Source of the DNA: Siphlonurus alternatus
Taxonomy: Eukaryota; Arthropoda; Insecta; Ephemeroptera; Siphlonuridae
Length of the DNA: 64,000 bases
Assembly (NCBI GenBank): GCA_949825025.1
Contig: OX463778.1
Coordinates: 52,268,364-52,332,363, forward strand
Reading direction: 5' to 3'
Translations under genes and position numbers: made by a program
Notes under the pieces: generated by a model
The model's input: the letters and a program-made list of their open reading frames with translations, nothing else
Told to the model about the DNA's origin: nothing
The model's database searches: none
In this document: piece after piece, positions 10,757-22,300 of the stretch
How positions within the stretch are numbered: position 1 is the first letter of the stretch
Layout: every line of letters starts with the position of its first letter

Positions 10757-12644
10757 TTTTATTCAATATTGTAAATTGCAAGTTTCTGTAATTTTAACAC
10801 CATTTTGGTTTCATACTACGGCTATTTATAAAAATAACTATAACATAGAACTATCTTGTGTGTGGGGGGGGGGTGAGGAAGGGGGGGGGCATCAAGACAT
10901 TGAAGGACAAAGTTAGGTCAATTATATGGTGACAGAACAAATACTGTGGATGTTAACTATGTAATTCTGTATATAAGTAATGTACAAAACCGACACATTT
11001 TGATGTCTCAGAAAGTCATGCAAGAACAAAATTAAAAAAAAAAAAAAAAATGCAAGTCTGAACTTGTTCTCACAACTCAAGTCAAAGTTGTATCATTTTT
11101 TTTTTTATTTCTTTTTTTTTTTGCATTCTGAGATGACAATATGTGCTACAGCACAATAGGTACTTCAAGCACAACACATCATTCTTATACAAAACTGAAA
11201 ATTCAAAAAACATATACTTGCCTTTTATCTGAGAGAGAGGAGTGGAAGCTGACGTTACGATCTTGACTGGGGAAGTGACAGACTTGACGACCGCGGCTGC
11301 AGTTGTCGTTGTGGCGGGGGTGGAGGTTGTCGTTGGAAGAGCACTCTTGTCGGAGGTGGAGGGCAGGGAGGTCATGTCGGCCGACGGAGGTACGTCATAC
11401 TTCTGGATCTGCAGGAGGTACGCATCCGTGGCTGGCGCACTCGACCAGCTGACCTCCAGGGATGTGGTGGAAGCTCGTACAAGCTGGACACGGCCCGGCG
11501 TGGAAGGCTTCTCAATGTCCAAGTACCACAAATCTTTACAGCAGATTTTTCGATAGCAGTCCCTTCCAGACCAGACGTACATTCTCGAGTGAATGGCGAC
11601 TGCACAATGACCTGCTCTTGCTCGAGGTGCCATATCTTCAAAAGCATCTGTACCCATTTGTTCCCAAGCCAGGCTTTCAACATTCAAACTTGCTAGAGTA
11701 TTGGTGCACTTCCATTCTTTCTCATGAGATGCTCTCATATCATCAGAAACAATAGGAACCCAACCTCCGAATATGATCATTCTCTTTCCGATGATGATTG
11801 AGCTATGCAGTGATCGCGGCAGTGGTGGGATTCCAGTGATGACAGGCTTGCTCCAAGACATGTTCAGTACGTCGAGAATCCAAACATCTCCGAGACGACA
11901 ACCGCACATGCCACCATAGATCACGAGACGAGATTTACCAGTGTTTGGGTCAGTATATGCTACGCAAGTGTGGGACTCTCTTGGCTGAGGAGCTTGGCCG
12001 TAAGTTTTAGGCATTTCCCATGCAACTGTAGAGTTAGGACGCAGCTCGAGAGTGTACAAGTCGTTTAGGTATCTTGGGATGTTGTTTTTAGGATTGTCGC
12101 CGTCATTTGCAAGTCCACCAAATAAGTAGACTTTGTTTCCGATAAGAGTGAAACTATGACCAAGACGTGGGCAAGGAAGGATTCCATTTTTTGGTGGTTT
12201 TGGTTTTAACCTCTTCCATTCCCATCTACTGGCCTGTAATTCGTAAAGTTCATTTGAATATTTGCCAAATTCAACCATACCACCAAAAACAAGGATACGA
12301 GTTCCATCCACAACTAGCCCGTATGCTGCACATCCTGGAGGTACATCTCCCTTTACCTCAGGCACAAACCATTGATTATTTGCAGTATTAAATACGTGCA
12401 ATTCATCAACAATCCCTTCGTTTCCACCCCCAAATATAATCATCAAGTCTTTTATAGCTACAGCACGATGACCATGACGCGGTTTTGGTGGAGGCCCAGT
12501 CGCATTTGTTACTCGTTTCCAACGCGTTTCACGTTCCATATTTTCAACACTTTCATCACTAGGCTTCTCATCTTTGATGCTACCCAGAGGTTTTTGCAAA
12601 CCAAGCAAGTCACCTTGCGAGGCTGCTTGGAGTAAAGACTCCAT
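7555..12644 (-). CDS. HCF: Host cell factor 1-like chromatin co-regulator
   Basis: HCF proteins tether chromatin-modifying complexes (such as Set1/MLL and Sin3) to transcription factors through a Kelch propeller. Exon 1 (12644-11222) encodes six Kelch-type blades at about residues 41-390 ([25 protein letters not shown]) and the start of a fibronectin-3 module ([15 protein letters not shown]). Exon 2 (9749-7555) contains the conserved motif [17 protein letters not shown] (511-527), a Glu/Lys repeat (about 907-990), and a C-terminal Fn3 pair (about 1004-1206, ending TQVRWLQE). The exons join in phase 1 through a GC-AG intron. The two exons give 1206 codons. The final exon is uncertain: after a phase-0 donor at 7554, an acceptor at 7065 would add three residues and a stop ending at 7053. 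ATG 12644 is the first in frame; a later ATG (residue 36) sits closer to the Kelch start. I see no HCF-PRO repeats. Confidence 0.93.
8200..8455 (-). repeat. Glu/Lys-rich coding minisatellite in HCF
   Basis: About twelve tandem copies of a 21-bp unit encode EEEAKKx, with x being L, Q or K. The repeat should form a highly charged single alpha-helix or coiled coil between the acidic middle region and the C-terminal Fn3 pair. Copy number is likely variable. The long plus-strand frames over it are antisense shadows. Confidence 0.85.
9750..11221 (-). other. HCF intron, GC-AG type, with hairpin and poly(A)
   Basis: The donor reads AAAAG|GCAAGT and the acceptor ATAG|GA. Only this pair keeps phase 1; the nearby GT donor (GGCAA|GTATAT) would shift the frame. 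Inside are an imperfect hairpin at about 10283-10400, a run of about 53 A at 10702-10754, and G-rich tracts near 10865-10890. I see no additional exon. Confidence 0.7.
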
Positions 12645-13030
12645 TTTTTTCTTGTAAGAAGTATTTATCTATGAAATTTTCTTACTATGTACTTAAGTAG
12701 ATACAAAATAGCAGAACTGAAGCGAACTGCACCTGAAAACAGTTAAAAAAAATAGTGAGACCCTTTTTCTTGAGATAACTCAGTTTAGAAGTAAAACAAT
12801 ATTCACTTACGATAAAAGTTAATTTTTATCTATTTTTTGAAGATATTCAGTCACACTTTTAAAGATGTAGGGTGTTAATTATTAATTTCTTAACAATTTC
12901 ACCGGCTCCTTGTCCGCTTCGCTTCTCTCCATCGGCCATGTTTGTTATTGCATAAAAAAGCGACGCACGGAAAAGCCGAAAACGCGCAAAAGTTTTGAAT
13001 GACTCTCGAAATGCGCAACCGCGCGTAAAT
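12645..13030 (-). promoter_or_regulatory. HCF 5' UTR with mini-intron and promoter-like upstream segment
   Basis: On the minus strand, a strong donor (ATC|GTAAGTG, intron from 12810) and an acceptor (ACTGTTTTCAG, exon from 12732) define a likely 78-bp 5'-UTR intron. Upstream, 12890-13030 is locally GC-rich with CG dinucleotides. It contains AACATGGCCGATGG, which resembles a YY1/TISU-type initiator. The ATG in that motif opens a 26-codon upstream frame that stops before the donor, so it is either a uORF or lies in the promoter. Confidence 0.5.
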
Positions 13031-14339
13031 TAATAAAATTCAATGATAACCACAGTACAGTGATGATAACTGAAATGAATACTTCTGCAGATTTCTTTTT
13101 TCTCTCTCTATCGTCTCTGTTTTTTTAAAAACTATACTTAGATCTATATAAAGTACAGGAGGGACCATACATCAATTTCTAATAGGCTCTACATTTTAGC
13201 AAACTTGAACTCTTAAAAATTAATTTCAGATCAATGCGCCTATATATATATAGGCATATAATTATACTCTCACAAGCCTCTCAAAATATCTTTTATGATT
13301 TAATTTATAATAATGTACGTAGCATTGATGTTATGATATTAATTATTTTATGTTTTTTTTTTTTTTTTTTTAATAGAAAACAACTCTTTTTGAACTACGA
13401 CAGCTCGATGGCATGTACGTGGTTTTTTGGGTTTCATATTTTTAGCACTTTCATCTTCTAAGACCACGGAGAAAAATAATTATCCTGCATGTTCTGATGA
13501 CTTCTGATTTGATCTTTTTTAAATAATAGGATAAATTAAATAAATATACTGTATTATTTATTCCTTTTTTTTTTTTTTTTGCAGAAAAAAGTTGAAAAAA
13601 ACGACATAATGAGTGAAATTCGTGTCTCATATCATTTACAAAAGCCAAGATTTACGTTTCAAGTCACAAGCAAATTCAAATGCAATTTTTGAAATACTCT
13701 AAAACTAACGTACAACATGTACCCATGAAGCTCCAATTTTATACATAATAATATATATTATTAGTCTTTTATTAAACACAAAAAGTGTACATACAACATA
13801 ATATTAATAATATATCATATAATAACAATTATATAAATAAAGACTATAAGACTTTCTTACAAAATAAAAATCTATATAACAACTAGGTTAGGGGAAAAAA
13901 AAAAAAAAAAAAAAAAGGTTTTAATAACAAATAAGACACACCTCATTTATTTGGATTTTGAATTTTATTGTCCGATAAATTGCAGTTGTTATACAGTTTT
14001 AAAATTATTTATTATATTTTTACAACTGATGAAAAACATAATTATACTGCAACAAACGCTCAATCAGTGATATACTTCGGATTCAGTATATACAGTATAT
14101 GATATATAAAAAAAAAAAAAAAAAAACACATTAAAATACCAAATTCTTACCAAAACCCTTTAAAATTAAACCATTAAGGTTGTTGATATTATACTAAAAT
14201 GAAGATATAAATCTGTAAGTGGACGACCTATAAGAAATAAAAAAAAAAAAAAAAAAAATACCCTGGTTCTAGCATGAGTAGACATATAAACAGATCTAAA
14301 ATAATTTTGATCCACAACCTTGCACAAGAAAAGCACCAT
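13031..14339. other. AT-rich intergenic stretch
   Basis: I see no gene. It holds several T and A homopolymers (13350, 13565, 13890, 14110, 14235) and a LINE-tail-like motif on the minus strand at 13755-13800 (reverse of GTACACTTTTTGTGTTTAAT, followed by AAAAGACTAAT). Confidence 0.5.
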
Positions 14340-14545
14340 TTAAGGGTAAGGTAACACCACCAATGTTAAAAAAAATCCCTCACACAAAAATTCTGAAAAG
14401 AATTTAAAATGTTCTCCTCTACACCCCCTATCAGTAGCTAAAATATCAGGTATACAAATTCATAACTCAAAAACTAGATCGAATTTGTATACCTGATATT
14501 TTAGCTACTGATAGGGGGTGTAGAGGAGAACATTTCAATTTTTTT
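14340..14545. mobile_element. TTAA-type palindromic MITE, right end missing
   Basis: It starts TTAAGGGTAAGGTAACACC and contains the palindromic core that reads GTATACCTGATATTTTAGCT in both directions around the centre at about 14470. The right terminal repeat seen in the copy at 20430-20789 is missing, so this copy is truncated. Confidence 0.7.
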
Positions 14546-14743
14546 TTTCAGAATAATAATAATTGTTGATCATTATATTTTTATGTTTTTATTATTATAT
14601 TTTTAATTCTAGATAAGCAAACTGTGTAAGGCTTATTACATATACAGTATAAAAAAATATCACTTATTAACAAACATCAGAGGAAACAAAATTGTAAAGA
14701 ACAGTGTAATGTTCATAATAAATAATTAATTGAACTGTTTTAC

Positions 14744-15094
14744 TTAAAGGGACAGGGGACCATAAAAATAAGTATTTTTTATTTAAAAGTTACCCACTAA
14801 CTGAGTATGAATGCATGCAGCACGGTGGTGCCTCAGCGAGTAACTAAAGTGTGGATTGCAGATGTCAGCAATTACGAAAGGCAACAAAGTTGCCTCTTTT
14901 CCACGGAACTCACTCCCCCCTCCTCCCGGCCAGCCATGCTCAGTACGATGTTGCCTATGCAATTGCCCTGCGGCTCTCTGTATTTATATAATTTTTATAA
15001 ATTCAGGGGATGGAAATTTACTAATTTCTCGCATTAACATATCTTACATAAACTTTTTATGCATTCATGATTTTATGGTCCAATGTCCCTTTAA
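14744..15094. mobile_element. TTAA-flanked non-autonomous element
   Basis: The ends are TTAAAGGGACA...GGACCATAAAA and, inverted, TTTTATGGTCCAATGTCCCT followed by TTAA. The interior is GC-richer (14815-14990) and not palindromic, so this is a different family from its neighbours with the same TTAA flanks. The right-hand TTAA (15091-15094) is shared with the next element. Confidence 0.65.
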
Positions 15095-15443
15095 GGTTAA
15101 GATAACACACCCAATGTTCAAAATTCCCACATATGAAAATTATAAAACATATACATCTTAAAATATTCTCCTCTACATCCCCCATCAGCAGCTAAAATAC
15201 CAGGTATACAAATTCGAGCTCGTTTTTAAGTTATGATTTTTTTAACATGGAACATGAAAGTTTCATTTATCCACGTTAAATTAATCAACTTTAAAAATTC
15301 ATAACTCAAAAACTAGCTTCAATTTGTATACCTGATATCTTAGCTACTGATAGAAGATGTAAAGGAGAACATTTTAAGATAAATGTTTCATAATTTTCAT
15401 GAGTGGGATTTTTTTTACATTGGGCGTGTTATCTAAACTTTAA
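15091..15443. mobile_element. TTAA-type palindromic MITE
   Basis: It starts TTAAGGTTAAGATAACACAC and ends GTTATCTAAACTTTAA. The arms mirror each other around about 15265 and carry the CAGGTATACAAATT motif also found in the copies at 14340, 20430 and 22650. It abuts the preceding element at a single TTAA. Confidence 0.65.
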
Positions 15444-16335
15444 AGTAGTGTAGACATGAGAAATGCTTTTTATAACACCCATTGACATTTTTACCAGTAA
15501 TTTCCTCGGGCCAATTACTAAGTCCCATATTGCCAAGAATACAATTAATCATACATATTCATAATTAAATGCATTGAGCTAATTATTTGTACTGAATAGC
15601 GAAAGCTAAATAAAGATTATTTCATTTCATTTCATTTCATTGACAATATTAAGGTAACACCCTCATGCGGAAACTTATACAAAAATGAATTCAATTTGAT
15701 ATAATTTTCTTTTGAAATGCGATAATACCTCAACTTTTGTGTTGTGAACTACTGCAACGGAGGCAAGTTATAAATTTTATTTTTGCAAATATTCATTTAA
15801 AATATTGAATTGCTAAAATTTGACTTCACAGTAGCATCCATCATGAAAATTCTCAATAAAAGTCGACCATCAAAAATTACTACCTAATTAACGGAAAAAA
15901 AAAAAAATAAATAAATAAATAAAAATAAGAAAACCCAGAGCAACAGTTCAATTCTAAATTTTACTTCATTTTTTCTTCAAAAAAAAATAAATACTTTTGT
16001 AGTATGTTATAATGCCTAATTTCTACTCTGCTGCACACAATATTCTGTCAGATTTGAATGAAATTAAAAATGTGAAAAAGTACTCCGATTTATTGTTCAC
16101 GGTTTAAAAAATTCAAGGGGGCAGTTTTCCCACAACAGCTTCATTGTTCTAGTTTCTGTCCACGAGACTCATAATTATGTATTATTTATTTATTTATTTA
16201 TTACTGTAGGTAACAGAGAAATTTAAAGAAAAAAGTATATTGATGGGAAGTTTCAAGTCTTCTACAAACTTTATTAAAATAAAGCCAAAGTCCATTTTTG
16301 AGATCCTGAGTGAGGTTTAGAGTCTCAATAAATGG
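15444..16335. other. Intergenic stretch with LINE 3' tail
   Basis: I see no gene. At 15595-15645, GCTAAATAAAGATT is followed by four to five ATTTC units, which is the typical 3' end of a 5'-truncated CR1/Jockey-type LINE. The remainder is AT-rich single-copy-looking sequence that includes the 3' flank of gene B. Confidence 0.45.
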
Positions 16336-19300
16336 TCATATACTACAACTATAAATAAATTGAAAACTTCTAATGCGTTTTTTATCTCCTACTTGTGTGG
16401 CACAAGGCTGCTCACGTGACTTCATGAGGAGATAATCTTTGAGTCCAGGGGGGCAGATTGACGCCAGCAGGTCCGGCAGACTGTTGCCAGGCTGGAACGC
16501 TTTTGCAGCCACAGACGCTCGAACTACGTACCTCGATAACTCTCGCAGACTCAGTGGAGAACCTGCCGACAAAATGGTAATACATAATACTGTGCATAAA
16601 ATGATACCGCCTACTGCTAACGTAATGACCCACAAAAGATATCACAGATTTGAAAATCTCCTAAATTTGTTTCATGCCTGAAATGGAGACTTCATTTTTT
16701 TTTTTTTTTGTCAATCGTATTGTTTCTGATTGTATGATTTAACATATTGTGCAAATCAGTTGATGAAAGGAAATGTCAGGCTTCATATTTTTATTTTAAA
16801 AAGTCTAAAGACTATGTAATATCTTTCAAAAATACTTGACAAGCAATAATTAAACTTGCTGCTGACTGATACAGAAGTAACAACATATTTTGGTCACCTT
16901 TTCAATAAAAAACTTTTTACGAGTCTCGTCTAATTTTTTTTAAATTAAATAAGGAAACACTAAATAAAGAACAAATCAAAATCTACATTCCCCTTCATAG
17001 TTACTTCAACCTAGTTGCACTTAAGTCCTGATTCAACATTTAATTATTAATTTACAAAGCAAATGAATGTGCTGTATGGTTTTTGACTAACAATCACACA
17101 ATATATTCAATTTAATAAACCATATAAACCATGTAAATGGTTTAATATAATAAACCATTTACGTAGTGATATAATATGTTTGAAAGAAAAGGATAGGGAT
17201 AACAATAAGGCCTTGCTGATCACACAATATAATAATATTATGACAGTATAATGACATAGTCAAAGCCAGCATTGCCTTTTTCATGTTTCATTATTGGTAG
17301 ATTGGTACACAAACAAGATTACAGTACAAATAAACAAGCCATTTGTTGGTTCTTACTGTGCAGTTTATGAAATTCCTGGAAACTAGTCATCTCTGTTGTT
17401 GCCTTTTCTGACTGCAGCGAGTCTAGGAGAGAGGAGAGTCTTGTCATGACCTCCGTTCCGTGAGGGACGCCACCATATTGTGCCAAGATAGGGAACCAGT
17501 AGTCGACAGAAGACCTCTGAGGCCTTGGTTGGAAGAGCAGCAGCGCAAGTGGTGGAGCGGACCAATAAGGAAGCAGCAGCTTCACACCGCGAGCATTTCC
17601 AGATAGAAACGTCACCCACAATGCATCAGGCAGCCAGAGTTCCTTACGAACGTTTTTAACCTTTGCAATGAATTCTTGTCTTAATTCTCCTTCACTTGGA
17701 CCCTGTGGTACTCCCAGGATATTTTTCATTTCATCAATGAACTTATCTCTATTCATGGTGTCAACATGGTATTCATTATTCTCATCATGTGGATTCATAA
17801 ATTCCAAAGACATATCCTCAACGTTTACTCCTTGTTTAATGAAATCTTCAGCCATTGACATTAACTTATCTATGTAAGATGTATCAACTTTTGAGTCATC
17901 ACCACGATCAGCCACTTCATTGTCAGTTACCTCCTCAGAATCAAGGTTCATACTTGGTTCCTCTGTATCACCGTCACCATTCTCAGACATTTTCCCCTCT
18001 GGATCACCGCCATCATTCTCAGACCATTCTCCTTGTAGATCACTGTCCTCACCCTCAAACCTTTCTTCCTCTGAATCACTATCAAGACTATCAGACTTGT
18101 GAAGACCTGGGTAGAAGGTTCTTGATTGAACAGCCAAAAGGACCGTGAGGACTGTAGGAACACTAGGTTCTTCCCTTGTGTCAGTTACTTTAAATCCTTT
18201 CTCAAACATCAAGGCTAGCAAGTCCATGTTTTCCTTGCTCAGCATTGTCCTAATATTGTCTGTGTTTAACAACGCACCAATTGGAGTCAGAAACCTTCCT
18301 TCAAAAAAATGCGAGTAGTTTACTGCGAAATCCAGAATACTTGGAACTTCATAATCAGGTTCAATGAAGTTGGATTTGAGAAGACACGTCAGAATTTTGA
18401 TTGCACTTTCCCTATCTACCTCATAGAAATTTTGTAGCACTCTAGATTGTGGGTGCAAAGAGCGGTCAATTTCAATTTTTAACTCTGGATCTGTGAACTG
18501 CGGGAGACTGAACAAGTACTCTATAAGCGGAACCAAATGTTTTTGGTGTTCCTGTGCATATCTCTCAAGAGCCAGATTCAGGATGTTTTCACTGTCTTGT
18601 TTCAGCCCCCACGTTGGGTCTGCTCCTGCTTCGATCAACAGTTTCACACATTCCATTGATTTACTGTGGCATTTCTTAACTGCAGTCTTCAAAATACTGT
18701 TTTCGTACCTTGTAACTGGAAGAATGCTTGCATCTGCTCCTAGCTCAATCAGTTTTTTTACATTCTCATAACTAGTTGCATACTGCTGCAGCAAAGTCCC
18801 TCTTATTTCCTGTTTTGAATTAATATCATATGGAATATTATTAAGCAGTAGTTCAACTATTTCAAATTGACATCTTTTCTCACGAGCTAAATCAATTAAA
18901 TTGGGTTCAACATCAGTAGCTGCTCCGTGATCGAGAAGAAGTTTCACTGATTCAACTTCTAATTCTTTTCCCAATTGGAGTAAGCAATGAAGAGGAGTCA
19001 ATCCTTTTTTATCAGGAACATTAATAGAACTTGGATCTTTTTCCAAGAGGTAAGCCACAACACTCACACATTTAAGTGCAAACGAGAGAGCATTTACACC
19101 GGAGTTTGAGCAGCAAGTTGCTCCTTGGCTGAACAGGAAGTCGATCATTTGCAGGCCATTTGTGCGATTAGCGATGAGGCTTTTAACAGCAAAATGAAGA
19201 GGAGTCAGTCCACTAGAGTCTTCTGCATTCACCAGGGCTCCATTGTCAATTAAAATTTGAGCAATTTTAATAGCTTGAGACTTCTGCAGAGCATCCTTCG

Positions 19301-22300
19301 CTCCCTTAAACAGAGCTGCAGCTGTGAACAAATGAAGGAAAATAACAGTAGTAATAAAAAATGTAATTTTCACTGCCGTTATGGGATTTGGAGGAGACAA
19401 AATGGGTAGGTACACGAGAATTTTAATAATAATATTTATGATAAACTGTTAAATTTTAAGATAACCAAGTCTGATAAAAAAAAAGAGTCATACTTTGCAA
19501 AACAAAAAAAAAAAAATAATAATAATAATAATAAATACTGTAAATAATAATAATAACATCCCCAACAGGATCAGTGGGCGCCTTTATCTTGGCCTAATTG
19601 GGCCCGGTGCTGGCGCCTAACCACCCCAACTAGGTTGGGAGTTACCCATAATAATAATAATTGCAAGGTGGGAGGAAGAGGGCTTTGTTGGGAAAAAATG
19701 AGGCACTATTGGGTTTGTCCTATGACCAAGGCGGTCCAGTAGTGTCACAATAATAAAAAAAAATAATAATAATAATACAGTAATAATTTATTTATTTTAA
19801 TAATAAAAAAAAAAATGAATAGAACCTTTTAAAGTTAAAATCGCCCCCTCCTCCCAACACAACTTAAATTCAAAATTGCATAGCATTGATTTTTGTTTTT
19901 TTTTTTCTGTGATGCAAATCTGTTACTTTAAAAACTCACATCATGTCCTCTTTATCTCTATATGCAATAAAATAATTACTGTTTTTTTATTCAAGAAATG
20001 TATGACACTAATCCTTTCAAGTTTTAACAAAAGCTAAATAATTGACCAATCAAATATTGGAACTTACCGTGATGCAAAGGCGTCTCCCCCTCGTAGTTGG
20101 CAATGGTGGCAGTGCTAGGGCTGGCATGGAGCAACATCAACGAGATGTCGAAAGGCTCCCAAGATTGCAGGAAACTCATCAAAGGGGTGTTGCCATTGTT
20201 ATTTTTCTCAGCCATCAAGCTCGGTGCCTTCTCCAGAAGCAGCTTGATGCAGGACTCTGCGCCAGGGAGGAAATATTTGACGGTCCTGCAACAATACGCA
20301 GTGATATAAAATTTGCTCATTTTATTTATAAGAACTTCTGCCACTGATAAAGAACTTTGCAAGGAGCCTAAAAGTTACAAGAAAATTATACATTCTCCTG
20401 ATACTAAAAACTAGTGTATGTGTCATATCTTAAGGGTAAGGTAACGTTACCAATGTTAAAAAAAATCCCTCTCACAAAAATTCTGAAAAAAATTTAAAAT
20501 GTGCTCCTCTACACCCCCTATCAGTAGCTAAAATATCAGGTATACAAATACAATCTAGTTTTTGAGTTATGAATTTTTAAAGTTGACCAATTTAACATGG
20601 GAGTTTCATTTCTCCATGTTAAAGTAGTCAACTTTAAAAATTTATAACTCAAAAACTAGATCGTATTTGTATACCTGATATTTTAGGTACTGATAGGGGG
20701 TATAGAGGAGAACATTTTAAATTTTTTTCAGAATTTTTGTGAGGGATTTTTTTTAACATTGGTGGCGTTACCTTAGGCCTTACCCTTAATGTTTTTAATA
20801 ATATATAAAAAATGCAGGGAATTGACTGAGTAACTCATGAGTGCAGTAGACACTCTTTCTGTTCAGCAGATTGAACCTCACAGTGCCACCAATGACATTG
20901 TTGTCAAAACAGAGAAATGTGTTACAAAATTTTCCATGACTATTTCATATCTTTTACTCAATTTTAAAGTTATCCGGGCCTCAAATTAAAAATTAGCCGA
21001 TCGCCAAGAGTTGTTGGAGCTGATTATCATTATGTGCATTATTTTTATCAAAACATGATGCAGCTGGGCAAAAATGCAACTATAAAGTAGGATATATAGC
21101 TTGATTTTTATGACGTCACACCTCACAGCCAGCAACTCTTGGTGATTGGCTAATTTTTAATTTGAGGCCCGAATCACTTTAAGACTGGTAGAGGAGCTTA
21201 AAAAATAACACAAAATAAACAAATAATTATGCCATTAAAAAAATAATAATGAAGGTTCTCCACTATAGTTTATTTATTTATTTTTTCTAAACAACAGATT
21301 CTGTTCTTTTGTCCTTATTGTAAAGTGTAAAATAATACTTTAAAAATAATTTAATTTAATATTTTGTTCCATAATTTTGTGTCTATGTTTCTATGTATAT
21401 TTATTTATTTATTTATTCATGTTTAATTGTATCTGTACACTATTTGTGTTTAGTAAAATCAATCAATTAATAAAAATAATTTAAAATCAAGAAGGTTAAT
21501 GTTAATTATAGTGACTTATAGTGGTATTTATAGTTACAAAATTTAAACTTAGGTTCAAAAATTATTAACAGTACTGAATTCAATTACCTCCAATCAAAGT
21601 ATATATATAAAAAAAAATTATATCATCAGAGATATCAGAGATAATATCCAATGAAAAGGAACCTGTGACGTCACTCACGCTCATTCAGCGGTGACAATAT
21701 AGGGAAATCCCTGCAAAAGATAGGTTCACTCTCGCTGCAACCACGGCCACAATTTGACTTCTGTAATTTTGAAACTTTACCAGGACAGTCTTGATAGTAT
21801 TTTTCAAATAGCCTGAAAGATTTTTTTTTTATGACATTCATACAAACCGAGTTATTGCAGTAGAAAGAGGAGCAAAAATGTTGTATAGGAAAACAATGTT
21901 AAATTTTTGGCTTATCTTGCTACCGCAATAACTCAGTCTGTACACACGCCACCAAAAAAATTCTTTCAGTCTATTTGACAAATACTATCAAGACTGCCCT
22001 GGTAAAGTTTCAAAATTCCAGAATTAAAATTGTGTCCGTGGTTGCAGCGAGAGTGAACCTATCTTTTGCAGGGATTTCCCTATATTGCCGACGCTGAATG
22101 AGCCTGAGTGACGTCACAGGTGCTTCTTCATCGGCTATTATCTCTGATATTTGTGCTACTGAAACAAAAAAATTTATGCAGCCGAATCACACTTAAGCAA
22201 AGCTAACCGTGTACTTAATACTGTGAAAAGGTTCATAAGGCCTTTAAATTTAATGTAGAACCAACGGTATCTCCGTTTTCCCGAATTTTTCTAAGTATTT

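Noticed and set aside
12870..12939. MADGEKRSGQGAG frame as the HCF start exon
   Set aside because: The frame stops after 26 codons, before the strong donor at 12810; no donor inside it gives a convincing in-frame join.
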